Position numbers and translations under genes: made by a program. Positions 1 to 7,857 of a DNA stretch of 64,000 nucleotides are shown here, piece by piece (position 1 is the stretch's first letter; each line of letters starts with the position of its first letter). The notes under the pieces were generated by a model, which saw only the letters and a list, made by a program, of their open reading frames with translations, searched no databases and was not told the DNA's origin. The stretch lies in assembly GCF_900101905.1 (NCBI RefSeq), contig NZ_FNAJ01000016.1, forward strand, positions 1 to 64,000, read 5' to 3'. The DNA comes from Myxococcus virescens (GTDB lineage Bacteria > Myxococcota > Myxococcia > Myxococcales > Myxococcaceae).

Positions 1-221
1 AGCACGCGCAGCTTCTCCTCGGGCGTCCACTTCTGCGGGTCAGTGGGCTTCTTCTCCTCGGGCGGCGGCGTCATCGCCGCTACCCTACGCGCCTCGCGCA
101 ACCACTGCGACAGCGTCGGCTGCGAGACTCCCACCTGACGGGAAAGCGCCGCAGCGCTCACCGCGCCTGGCCCCACCATCCGTTTCACCATCTCCGCCTT
201 GAATGCATCCGTGTACGACAC
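1..221 (-). CDS. IS3-type transposase OrfA, partial at window edge
   Basis: Reading the minus strand from a GTG at 221 gives an open frame running off the left edge (about 73 residues). It begins MSYTDAFKAEMVKRMVG and continues with ALSRQVGVSQPTLSQWLREA, a helix-turn-helix layout typical of the small OrfA that precedes the DDE OrfB in IS3-type elements. The tail (PPPEEKKPTDPQKWTPEEKLRVL) is the usual charged linker. The start is inferred; the stop lies outside the window. OrfB is not visible here, although an OrfB scrap of the same general family lies near 14.7 kb. The element disrupts the integrase gene to its right. Confidence 0.75.
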   Translation of the reverse strand, partial: MSYTDAFKAEMVKRMVGPGAVSAAALSRQVGVSQPTLSQWLREARRVAAMTPPPEEKKPTDPQKWTPEEKLRV

Positions 222-293
222 AGCTACCTGCCTGTACTCGCCCCCGGGGGTGGTCAGCTCGGCCGGTCAGCCGAGGCGACAACTTCCCTGACA
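1..293 (-). mobile_element. IS3-type insertion sequence, one end plus orfA
   Basis: The right boundary is placed at 293, where integrase-like coding sequence stops and a minus-strand TGTCAGGGAAGTTGTCGC begins. That is a plausible TG-starting IS end, about 70 bases upstream of OrfA. The other end is outside the window, so the inverted repeat pair and target duplication cannot be checked. Confidence 0.5.
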
Positions 294-923
294 CAGGGGG
301 GTCTTGGCACGCAGACAGAGGACGTCCCGAACGCACTGACTCCCGACAGCGCCGTAGATGCGCTCGACGAACGCTAATAAATACCCCTTGATGCGGCTCC
401 CTTTTTCGGCCACAGCCGGGGGCACCCTCAAACTCAGCGTTGGGTCCTCGCTCGGCTTGAGTCGGTCCTCTTCACGCAACCATGCAGTGAAGGACTTCAG
501 CGCAATGATGCGGTACTTCCGAGCTGTCCCCCAATCGGCCAGGAGCTTCCTCAAGTCTCGAAGTTGGACCTTGCGCAAGTCACGGCCAGCCAGCGCTTCG
601 CCCCAGGCGGCAAGATAGGATCGAACCGCGCGTCTGTGGGCCAATCCCCGCCCCTTCTCCGTAAGATGCAAAAGAAGGCCAGCCATCGCATCCTCATCAA
701 TATAGACGGGAGCGCTCTCCAGAGCGGATTGGCGCCGAGTTCGGTACGCATCCGGATCTCGCTCCCAAAGCGCCAGTTCGGCAAGCGCCTCTCGCTCACT
801 GGCGACGTCAAGCGCAACGCTGTAGCGACGCCCAGCCCATTGCCGCTCAATGACCCAAACCGCTCGACCGGCTGCATCTCGAATTCGACCGCCAGCCCAC
901 TTCCCGACCCACATTGCACCCAT
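294..923 (-). pseudogene. Tyrosine integrase, truncated by IS insertion
   Basis: N-terminal part of a phage/island tyrosine recombinase. The first 60 residues (WVGKWAGGRIRDAAGRAVWVIER) resemble the small arm-binding domain. They are followed by a helical core-binding (SAM-like) domain (RAVRSYLAAWGEALAGRDL...YRIIALKSFTAWLREEDRL) and the start of the catalytic domain (AFVERIYGAVGSQCVRDVLCLRAKT). The frame then runs into IS sequence and stops at 267, so the catalytic Arg-His-Arg-Tyr residues are lost and the protein should be inactive. ATG at 923 is preferred over 929 because GAGGG sits about 7 bases upstream. The gene starts beside a tRNA-derived att sequence, which suggests it is the integrase of an island inserted there. 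Confidence 0.8.
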
Positions 924-935
924 CGTCATCCCTCA

Positions 936-957
936 GTGCGTTACCGGTGCGTTACCG
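936..957. repeat. Two tandem 11-bp direct repeats upstream of integrase
   Basis: GTGCGTTACCG occurs twice head to tail, just upstream of the integrase start and between it and the tRNA-like att sequence. It could be an arm-type integrase site or an autoregulatory operator. This is inferred from position only. Confidence 0.45.
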
Positions 958-1017
958 GTTCGCTCAAAGGGCTAAATGGGGACGTTTTCCCTCTGTGGCT
1001 CCATGAGACCGGATTCG

Positions 1018-1084
1018 CCTTCAAAACCGGTGAGGGGCGCCGAGAGGCGTCCCTGGCGAGTTCGATTCCCGTGCCCTACCGCCA
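1018..1084 (+). other. 3' half of selenocysteine tRNA (att-site remnant)
   Basis: The segment reads like the 3' half of a tRNA-Sec. It has an anticodon loop CTTCAAA (anticodon TCA, 1021-1023) with the 3' stem ACCGG. A 9-bp long variable arm follows (AGGGGCGCC at 1033-1041 with GGCGTCCCT at 1046-1054, GAGA loop), then a T-loop TTCGATT and an 8-nt 3' acceptor strand GCCCTACC followed by G and an encoded CCA. The 5' half (expected GGTAGGGC start and D arm) is absent; the bases to the left do not pair. One A-C mismatch is present in the T stem. A tRNA 3' half beside an integrase is the classical product of site-specific integration, so this is read as an attL/attR remnant, with the intact gene probably elsewhere. 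Confidence 0.7.
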
Positions 1085-1161
1085 CCTCTTGCCCTCTGAA
1101 CTCGGTCGGTTGTGGCTGAGCCGCAGAGGTGTCCGCCGCCTCCAGACAGGTGCGCATGCAT

Positions 1162-4100
1162 TCAGGCAGTTCCATGCGAGGAGAGCATCACATCCGCCAG
1201 CCAATGCATGCGCACGTGTTCAGAGAAGGCCAGGAGGTCGGATTGCGCGGCGTGGAGGCGGTCGAACACAGTGGGGTCCATTGTCCCGATACCCACGAAT
1301 GGCTCCATGATGCGTTGAATACCTTGGATGACTTCCGCCAGGGAGGGGCGTGCCGCGGCCTCTTCCGGGGTGATTTCACCGAGGAATCGGAGCATTCGCT
1401 CCACAGCAGAACTGATGCCTACGCAGGCTTCGCTCAAGACCTCCAGCTTAGCGGAAACATCCTCCTTCAGTACAGCAAGCCCTGTTGAGTCCAGCTCCAT
1501 GCCATTGAATGCATCCGAGATCTGAGCCATCCCATCGAGCAACTGACTGAAATGGACCACAGCCTTTTGGAGATCCTCGGCACAGGAGAGGCGAGGCGAA
1601 CTCCAGCACATGAGGCCAAGCTCGTCCCATTTATCCCCTGGGATTTGATAGAGAAAATGGTTCCACCATCCCAATTCGAGCGAGCTGTCGGCCAGCAGCG
1701 TGAGCATGCTGAGCACCCAGGCATTGGGCTCGAACGCACGACCGCAAAAGGTCGGGACGATGACGACATGCCGCCACGTGGTGCGGACGATATCGCGAAA
1801 TGGTCGGCTGATTTGTTCGCTCGAACAAACGGCACGGAGGATCTTGAACACCGCCTCCCGTGCCGTGTGGAGTTTCAAAGGCGTGTCCATGTCCAGCACC
1901 ACCCAGAGCGCCGGTGCGTGCGCCCAGGGTGCATCCGTTTCGAGTAGGCGCGCAGTTGCCTGTTGAGGCGGAAGCGCCGAAAGCCTCGACCGCAGGTCGG
2001 TCCGGATGCGATCCAGGCCCTTCTCAACGCGGCCATGCGCGAGCGCCAAGGGCTGTTTCAGCCGGCCACGCTCGGGAGCAGTGATGAATAACAACCAGAG
2101 GGCCCGTACTGCCCTCACCATTTCCGTCTCCTGTGTCTCCAGTGCCACCAGATCGTGCGGAGCCAGGAACCGTGCGAGTCGCGAGGAGAATTCACGTTGA
2201 AACGCCGGAAGTTCCTCGATGGCATCTGCCAGGTTGAACATCGGCAACATCAAATCGGGTTCCTCCTTGTTTCGTTGACGAAGAATCGCGCGCGCCACCT
2301 CCGCCTGCGGAGCGGTTCCCCGAACAAGGAGCGGATAGAGCATCAGGGGCATCAGCACCTGCTTCAGGAAGTTTGAGAGGGCTCGCTCGTAGTTGCCGAG
2401 GGCCCTCACGTAAGGCTGATGTCGCACCAATGCCAGTTGATATTCCCGCCGTTTCTGGTCGTTCTCATTCGACTGTTCTGACTCCTCCGACGACCAGCCC
2501 CACTCATCCACAGCGGTTCGCGGGAGATACCATTTCCCCTGGGCAATCCGCTCCCGGTCGACCTCGTATGCATCCCACACCGGCTGATCCGGCTGCACCA
2601 GTGACACCGCTTCCGCGCCCCGGAAGTAGCGTTCGAGTGCGTCATGGACCCGCTGCATGAGGCGCATCAAATCTCGCCTTAGGGCAAGAACTCCGACTGC
2701 GTGCGCCTCCCAGGTTTCCGGGCGATCCTGGTAACTGACGCGGTTCAGGTACATCTGGTTGAGGCGAGTGGCCCATACGGGAGGCAAGTAAGAGGCCCGA
2801 ATGTTCTTAATTGATTCATCGTGGCTCTCGGGGAGAAAGCGGACGCGATGCCCGTACCCTTGGGTGGCATAGACTTGTCTGCCCGGTTGGAGTTTGGAGA
2901 GCAATCGCGCGCGCCCAATCGCCTCCTCGTGTGGCTTGTTCCCTCCGGCCGACCCTTGACTGACCAGGTCGGTGGAGGTTCGGCGGATGAGGATGAAGTG
3001 TGCCTTGAGGGTATGCTCATCGTCCTCCAAGCGGACGATTCGAGCCTCACGACGAAAGCGCTCCAGCAGCCTTGGGCGCAGCAGAGTCAACCGCTCGGCA
3101 ACTCGCACATCCTGGTGGAAGGAACATGCGTACGCCACCTCCGCTGCAGTTTCGAGCGGCAGCACATCAACCACGTCGGCGTAGGTCTCCAGCAGTGCTT
3201 CCAGCGCGGGCAGCGGGACGCCGATGCGGGCAGCGTGGAAGATCGTTTCAGCGGCGCTCGCCCATGCTTCGGGGCTGCTTGGGGCCTCGCGCGGCAACGG
3301 GGCATCGCGCAGCCACTGACCGGCCACGTCGAGGATTTCGCGAGGCTCGCTCTGGCGTGCCTGGAGTTCCCGGAGGGACTGCTTCCTCTCCTCTGGGACA
3401 ATATCGAGGCTCAGGATGGGATTGACGTTGAGTTCCGGGGCGATATCGCGAACGTTCGCCACATCTGAATTCAACATGATCCACCAGGCACTACCGGAGC
3501 GGGCCTTCGCCTCGGCGATCACCGCCGCGTTTCGCGCCACGTAGCTGTCGAGCCCCCACCAGATGAGCGCACGGAAGACATGAGCAATGCCTTCCCACGA
3601 AGCGGGCCGTAACTTCGAGAGCGCATGCTGAAACTGCCCGTGTGCCTCCGCATGCCGTGAAAAGGCATACAGCAGGAAACCGCCAAGATCGCTCTCCACC
3701 ATCTGAGGGAGACTGCGCGTCGCAACCTCGCCCCAAGGGTGGAACACAGGGTCCGTGAGCAACCCGACAAGAATCCCGGAACGCACAGGATGCAGTCCCT
3801 CGATCCATCGGGCCGACATATCGGAGCGGATGAGGAACTCACGCTCAAGCCTCCGCACGGTCAGACGCGGTTCGGCAAGCCCCAGCTCCCTTCCCAGCAA
3901 TACGAGATCAAGCCGGGCACCATACGCCGAGGCAACCGCCACGCGCCGCAGCAGTTCCAGTTCCACGACAGGACGCTCGCCCCGGTGCACCTCGTCACTG
4001 ATCCGGCCGACCTGATGCTCAAGGCGCGCATGAAGAGTATCGTGGTGGGTGAGGAGATAGGTGAACTCCAGCAAGGGGCCTCCTCCGCCGAAACGCCTCC

Positions 4101-5346
4101 AGGCATCCTCGAAGTCGAGATGCTCGGCTGAAGGCTGCCGCTCAAGGAACGACGCATGGATCGACTGAGCCTCCTGAGCATCTAGCTGGAGCCTGATTTC
4201 CTCGAACCGCAGGTCCGCCCGGCTAATGCTCGCGCGCAGCCAGTCCTCCTCACGGAGGGTAATGAGGATCCGGACGGAGAGGTGTTCGTGAAGTGACTGG
4301 ACGACGTCTGTCCAGGCCGTATCGCCAGGGGTGACGTCCAGATAGACATAGATCGCCGTAGGCCCGCCGATGGCGTCGACATAGCCGCGCAGAGCTTGCG
4401 CGATGTTCCTGGCATGGCGACGGTCCTGCACCAAGCGCACTTCGAACCGGCTTACGGAGGGGACCCGGTCGTGCAGGAAGCGATACGCAAGCGCGCTCTT
4501 TCCCTGCCCGGATGCGCCCTGGATTACCACTACCCGGGACTTCTGGAATGCTGTCTCGATCAAGTCGAGCCGCGCGGGCCGGATGACGTCCACGCCCGCG
4601 AGGACATGCTCGAAGCGGGCGGAAACACCCTGATAGAACTCCTGCCCCAGGTTCTCCCTGCCCGTCACTGCCGCGATCTCCAGGAGCGGATGGACTGTCG
4701 AAAACCACTCTGCCTGGTACGCATCCCGATCCCGGAGGAATCGGCCGACAGCATTCAACCGCTCAATCAGCTGACTTCGGGTAAGGGTCGCGCGCGCTTC
4801 CGAGGCCTGGAAGAGCCATGCATGCAGCAGGTCGAACGCGGAGACAGGGTCACAGCCCGTCATCAACTCCAGCAGGCTGGCGGAAATGCTCGCCTTGAGT
4901 GCCTCCTCATTGACGGAAAGGAGCTTCACGCGGGACAGCAGTACTTGTGCCTGGACAGGTGAATACTTCCACCCCTCCAGGAGTTCTACGGCGTGTGCGC
5001 GATGGGCTGGCGATCCACTCCATGCCGCCTGCATTTCCTGCCCATAGGGACCGAAGGACACGATGCATTCCTGCGCGTCAGGAAAGTCCACCCGCCGCTT
5101 GAGCACACGTCGGAAGAAGGACTCGGGCTTCTCTGGCTTCAGCGCGGAGAGCGTCAGCGCCGCACCGTAGGCCTTCATCTGGATGACCTCGAGGACCCGC
5201 CCAGATTCATCCAGGATGTCGAGGTCCTCGCGTCCTTCCAGGCGGAAGACCTTGGCCGCATCCGCCGGTTGGAGCATGCGATAGAGGGTATACAGCGCTT
5301 GTAGCCTGTACCCCCTCAGTGCAGCCTGGGCGCCCGGTTCAGCCAA
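1162..5346 (-). CDS. STAND-type NTPase with N-terminal PD-(D/E)XK-like nuclease (Avs-like defence protein)
   Basis: 1394 residues. The N-terminus matches the DUF4297/Cap4-type restriction-nuclease pattern: GREDLDILDESG (Asp43) followed by a Glu53-x2-Gln56-x-Lys58 motif (EVIQMK). After a helical linker there is a Walker A, GASGQGKS, at 277-284. A YVYLDV strand follows as a candidate Walker B, then VRILITLREEDW, which resembles the sensor-arginine segment of STAND NTPases. The remaining 900 or so residues are helical and Leu-rich, suiting a target-sensing C-terminal region. This architecture is that of antiviral STAND (Avs) proteins, which detect phage proteins and cut DNA. The start is TTG with GGAGG about 7 bases upstream. 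The gene stands alone beside the broken integrase and att remnant. Family placement is from motifs, not from a search; the target is unknown. Confidence 0.7.
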   Translation of the reverse strand: MAEPGAQAALRGYRLQALYTLYRMLQPADAAKVFRLEGREDLDILDESGRVLEVIQMKAYGAALTLSALKPEKPESFFRRVLKRRVDFPDAQECIVSFGPYGQEMQAAWSGSPAHRAHAVELLEGWKYSPVQAQVLLSRVKLLSVNEEALKASISASLLELMTGCDPVSAFDLLHAWLFQASEARATLTRSQLIERLNAVGRFLRDRDAYQAEWFSTVHPLLEIAAVTGRENLGQEFYQGVSARFEHVLAGVDVIRPARLDLIETAFQKSRVVVIQGASGQGKSALAYRFLHDRVPSVSRFEVRLVQDRRHARNIAQALRGYVDAIGGPTAIYVYLDVTPGDTAWTDVVQSLHEHLSVRILITLREEDWLRASISRADLRFEEIRLQLDAQEAQSIHASFLERQPSAEHLDFEDAWRRFGGGGPLLEFTYLLTHHDTLHARLEHQVGRISDEVHRGERPVVELELLRRVAVASAYGARLDLVLLGRELGLAEPRLTVRRLEREFLIRSDMSARWIEGLHPVRSGILVGLLTDPVFHPWGEVATRSLPQMVESDLGGFLLYAFSRHAEAHGQFQHALSKLRPASWEGIAHVFRALIWWGLDSYVARNAAVIAEAKARSGSAWWIMLNSDVANVRDIAPELNVNPILSLDIVPEERKQSLRELQARQSEPREILDVAGQWLRDAPLPREAPSSPEAWASAAETIFHAARIGVPLPALEALLETYADVVDVLPLETAAEVAYACSFHQDVRVAERLTLLRPRLLERFRREARIVRLEDDEHTLKAHFILIRRTSTDLVSQGSAGGNKPHEEAIGRARLLSKLQPGRQVYATQGYGHRVRFLPESHDESIKNIRASYLPPVWATRLNQMYLNRVSYQDRPETWEAHAVGVLALRRDLMRLMQRVHDALERYFRGAEAVSLVQPDQPVWDAYEVDRERIAQGKWYLPRTAVDEWGWSSEESEQSNENDQKRREYQLALVRHQPYVRALGNYERALSNFLKQVLMPLMLYPLLVRGTAPQAEVARAILRQRNKEEPDLMLPMFNLADAIEELPAFQREFSSRLARFLAPHDLVALETQETEMVRAVRALWLLFITAPERGRLKQPLALAHGRVEKGLDRIRTDLRSRLSALPPQQATARLLETDAPWAHAPALWVVLDMDTPLKLHTAREAVFKILRAVCSSEQISRPFRDIVRTTWRHVVIVPTFCGRAFEPNAWVLSMLTLLADSSLELGWWNHFLYQIPGDKWDELGLMCWSSPRLSCAEDLQKAVVHFSQLLDGMAQISDAFNGMELDSTGLAVLKEDVSAKLEVLSEACVGISSAVERMLRFLGEITPEEAAARPSLAEVIQGIQRIMEPFVGIGTMDPTVFDRLHAAQSDLLAFSEHVRMHWLADVMLSSHGTA

Positions 5347-5733
5347 CGTGGACCTCCATTCAAGGGTAGTTCAGAAGCTCCGCATGTCCCCTTACTACTT
5401 GCAAGGGGACATGCCGTGGCCATGGCCGAGTTGTACTGAGCCTGCCGGGCTACTCCCAGCCCGAACGTTCCGGCGTTTACGTGGGACTTATGGCTCCACG
5501 CCTGCTGGTCGATGTGGCGCGCAATCTGCCGCAGGTCGCCGTTCGCAAGCGTCTTCAAGAACTTCTAGCTCACGCTCAAGTCCTGTGGTCGCCGGAAATA
5601 CCTTTCGGGTTTATAAACAATAGACCTCGGCCCCGAGAGCCACCGGCCGCATCTCCCTCAACTGAGGCCCCGCCCAGGCTCCCGGGAGGCCCGAGCCAGC
5701 AGCCGCCGCACGTCCCTTCCCTGGAGGCCGCCC
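5347..5733. other. Intergenic region with hairpin, no convincing gene
   Basis: Between the divergent NTPase and kinase genes. It contains a perfect hairpin (listed separately) and a minus-strand open stretch (about 5470-5560, TLANGDLRQIARHIDQQAWSH) that could be decayed transposase or host sequence but is not recognised. A short AT-richer patch (TTTATAAACAATAG, about 5609-5622) lies about 110 bases before the kinase start and is the best place for its promoter. No defined -35/-10 pair was found. Confidence 0.4.
5382..5414. repeat. Perfect 12-bp inverted repeat (REP-like hairpin)
   Basis: GCATGTCCCCTT and AAGGGGACATGC flank a 9-base loop. It lies about 40 bases upstream of the NTPase start in the gap between divergent genes. 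It may be a REP-like unit, an operator or an IS-derived end. There is no T-run, so it is not a standard terminator. Confidence 0.6.
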
Positions 5734-6900
5734 ATGACCGATGACCGCACGCCGCCCCACGAAACGCAGTTCGCGGACCCTCCGCCGGAGAACAGCTCCG
5801 ACCTGGAGCGCGCCCGACCCGGGCTCCGGTTCACCATCGACACCACCACCTACGCGGCCCTCCGCACGCTGAAGCGGCGGGGCAATGGGGAGGTGGTACT
5901 CCTGGCCGAGCGTCACCTCCCCCATGGGCTCGCCGGGCACGTCACCCTCAAGCGCCTGCGTAATCCCGCCTCCTTCGAGCGCTGCCAGCGGCTCATCGAG
6001 GAGGTCCAGCTCGCCTTCCGCCTCCACCACCCGGCCATCGCCCAGGTCCATCACCTGAAAATCCACGCCGACAGGCCGCACATCATCGCGGAGTATGTGG
6101 ACGGCCCCACGCTGGACACCGTCATCAGCCTCGCCACCATGCGCGAGCGGCCGCTCTCCGCAGCCTTCGCCCTCTACATCGCCGCCGAGATTGCCGATGC
6201 CCTCCACCACGCGCACACGCTGAGGGATTCGGAGAACCGGCCGCTGGGCATCATCCACCGCGACGTCGCCCCCCGGAACATCCGCGTGGCCCGGAGCGGC
6301 GAGGTGAAGGTGACGGACTTCGGCGCCGCCTACTCGCTCATGGTGGGCCGGGAGGAGACCCCGGGCCTCCTGCTCAAGGGCGACGTGGCGTACGCCTCGC
6401 CCGAGTACCTGCTCCGCAAGCCCATGGATGGCCGGTCCGATATCTTCTCGCTGGGCCTCGTCCTCATGGAGATGCTGACGTGCAAGCACCTCTTCGACCT
6501 GGAGGACGCGCAAGCCCCCAGCGCCGCCCTGGACGTGAAGACGGAGGAGGTGCCCTCCGTGCCCCTCACGCAGATGATCGCGCTCGTCAGCCGCTACCGC
6601 TCCGAGGACGTGGAGCACGCGATGGCGGGCCTGCCGGACGCGCTCAAAGCCATCATCCACAAGGCCCTCCAGCGTAAGCCCTCCGAGCGCTACACCTCGG
6701 CCGCCGAGCTGCGCGATGCCCTGCGGGCGGCGCTCGCGACACAGTCCCAGCCCTTCGGACGGAAGGAGGCGGCTGAAGAGCTGGCGCGGATGCTGTCGGA
6801 CGCCTCCGTCCTGCGCGACCGGGTGGAGCTGGACGAAGCGGGCATCTTCCCCGAGGGCCTGGACGCCGACGAAGCAACTCCCGCGCCGAACGCGAAGTGA
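5734..6900 (+). CDS. Cytosolic Hanks-type Ser/Thr protein kinase
   Basis: 388 residues. Kinase core: VTLKRL with the ATP-binding Lys73, the catalytic loop HRDVAPRNI (Asp177), DFGAAY (195-200), SPEYLLRK (APE-like) and RSDIFSLGLVLMEML (subdomain IX). The Gly-rich loop is degenerate (LKRRGNGEVVLLAER lacks GxGxxG), common among myxobacterial kinases. The C-terminal 60 or so residues beyond the core carry no membrane segment, so it should act in the cytoplasm. GGAGG lies 6 bases before the ATG. The substrate is unknown. Two small XRE regulators follow on the opposite strand and a second kinase lies beyond them, suggesting one signalling neighbourhood, but no direct link is shown. Confidence 0.9.
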   Translation: MTDDRTPPHETQFADPPPENSSDLERARPGLRFTIDTTTYAALRTLKRRGNGEVVLLAERHLPHGLAGHVTLKRLRNPASFERCQRLIEEVQLAFRLHHPAIAQVHHLKIHADRPHIIAEYVDGPTLDTVISLATMRERPLSAAFALYIAAEIADALHHAHTLRDSENRPLGIIHRDVAPRNIRVARSGEVKVTDFGAAYSLMVGREETPGLLLKGDVAYASPEYLLRKPMDGRSDIFSLGLVLMEMLTCKHLFDLEDAQAPSAALDVKTEEVPSVPLTQMIALVSRYRSEDVEHAMAGLPDALKAIIHKALQRKPSERYTSAAELRDALRAALATQSQPFGRKEAAEELARMLSDASVLRDRVELDEAGIFPEGLDADEATPAPNAK

Positions 6901-6922
6901 GCGCGGGCGACCGGGCGCCGCG

Positions 6923-7270
6923 TCAACGCAGCAGCACCTGGGCCACCTTCACGAGGGCGTCGAGCTGCTCCTCGTCCATCTTTCGCGCGAGGCCGGTGAG
7001 CTGCCGCAGCCTGGGCGCTCCGCCCGGCCCTCGCGCCCCCTTCCCCTCCTCCGCGTCCGCGAGCCCCAGCAGCTCGTCCGAGCCGATGCGCAGCACCGCG
7101 CACATCCGCAGCAGCGTCTGCACGCTGGGCAGCATCTTCCCGCGCTCCAGGCGGCTGTAGACCATGTGCGCCAGGCCCAGCTTCTCGGCCACTTCCGCCT
7201 GCGTGAGCCCGAGCTGCGTCCGGGCCTCTCGGGCGGCACTTCCAATACGGGTCGCCAGTTCTTCGTTCAT
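6923..7270 (-). CDS. XRE-family helix-turn-helix regulator (1)
   Basis: About 115 residues from ATG at 7270 (a GTG at 7291 is possible but gives a longer N-terminus not shared by the paralogue to its right). A Cro/C1-type HTH occupies the first 65 residues: IGSAAREARTQLGLTQAEVA, then EKLGLAHMVYSRLERGKMLP, then SVQTLLRMCAVLRIGSDELL. A Gly/Pro linker leads to a short helical tail (LTGLARKMDEEQLDALVKVA) that could dimerise. It converges on the kinase gene, ending 22 bases after that gene's stop. Operator sites are not identifiable. It is closely related in layout to the next XRE gene, so the two probably arose by duplication. Confidence 0.85.
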   Translation of the reverse strand: MNEELATRIGSAAREARTQLGLTQAEVAEKLGLAHMVYSRLERGKMLPSVQTLLRMCAVLRIGSDELLGLADAEEGKGARGPGGAPRLRQLTGLARKMDEEQLDALVKVAQVLLR

Positions 7271-7406
7271 GCGTCGAGGTACCAGGAACACCGAGGACCC
7301 CGTCTGCCGCGGGCAGGAGGCCCGCGACTCGGGAACGCCCTCCCTGCCGCATCTTGGCGGCCGTGTCGATGCGCGACGAGCCCCCTGTCACACGGCGCCG
7401 CCCCAC

Positions 7407-7658
7407 CTACCGGCCGGCCCCCTCGGGCGCGGGAAACGCCAGGCCCTCACCGCTCAGAAGGAGGTCCACGGAGACACGAAGGACGCCGCACAGGTCCACC
7501 AGCGTGGGGAGGCTGGGCAACAACCTGCCGCGCTCCAGGCGACTGAGCACCAGCGTCGGCACGTGGATGGCCTCGGCCACCTGGGCCTGCGACAGGCCCG
7601 CTCGATGCCGGGCAGCGCGGACCTGGGCTCCAATCCGCTGGGAGAGCTTCGCGTACAT
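7407..7658 (-). CDS. XRE-family helix-turn-helix regulator (2)
   Basis: 83 residues, almost entirely a Cro/C1 HTH domain: LSQRIGAQVRAARHRAGLSQ, AQVAEAIHVPTLVLSRLERG, then RLLPSLPTLVDLCGVLRVSV. The start is ATG at 7658; longer upstream frames are shadows of the kinase gene. It shares the order HTH, SRLERG, LLPS, TL with the neighbouring regulator but lacks its C-terminal helical tail. The start faces the second kinase, 200 bases away, so the intervening gap (7659-7857) is a divergent promoter region where it could regulate itself and the kinase. That is inferred from arrangement only. Confidence 0.85.
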   Translation of the reverse strand: MYAKLSQRIGAQVRAARHRAGLSQAQVAEAIHVPTLVLSRLERGRLLPSLPTLVDLCGVLRVSVDLLLSGEGLAFPAPEGAGR

Positions 7659-7857
7659 GAAGAGACCTGGGAAAAGAGGAGAATACCGCGGAGACGGCAC
7701 TCCGAGCATATACCTCAACAGGTTCAACCATGGTATCCGTCCAAGGTCTATGCTCCTCCCGCGCTGCTTCGCGGGGGGAGCTCTCACGAGTTCCATTGCC
7801 CGTTGAGCGCATGTCCAGGAACGCCGAGCCCGTACGCCCCGCCGAAGGAGAGGACTC

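Noticed and set aside
961-1084. Intact selenocysteine tRNA gene
   Set aside because: The 3' half fits but the 5' acceptor (GGTAGGGC) and D arm are missing, and the bases left of the anticodon loop do not pair with the 3' stem in the right register.
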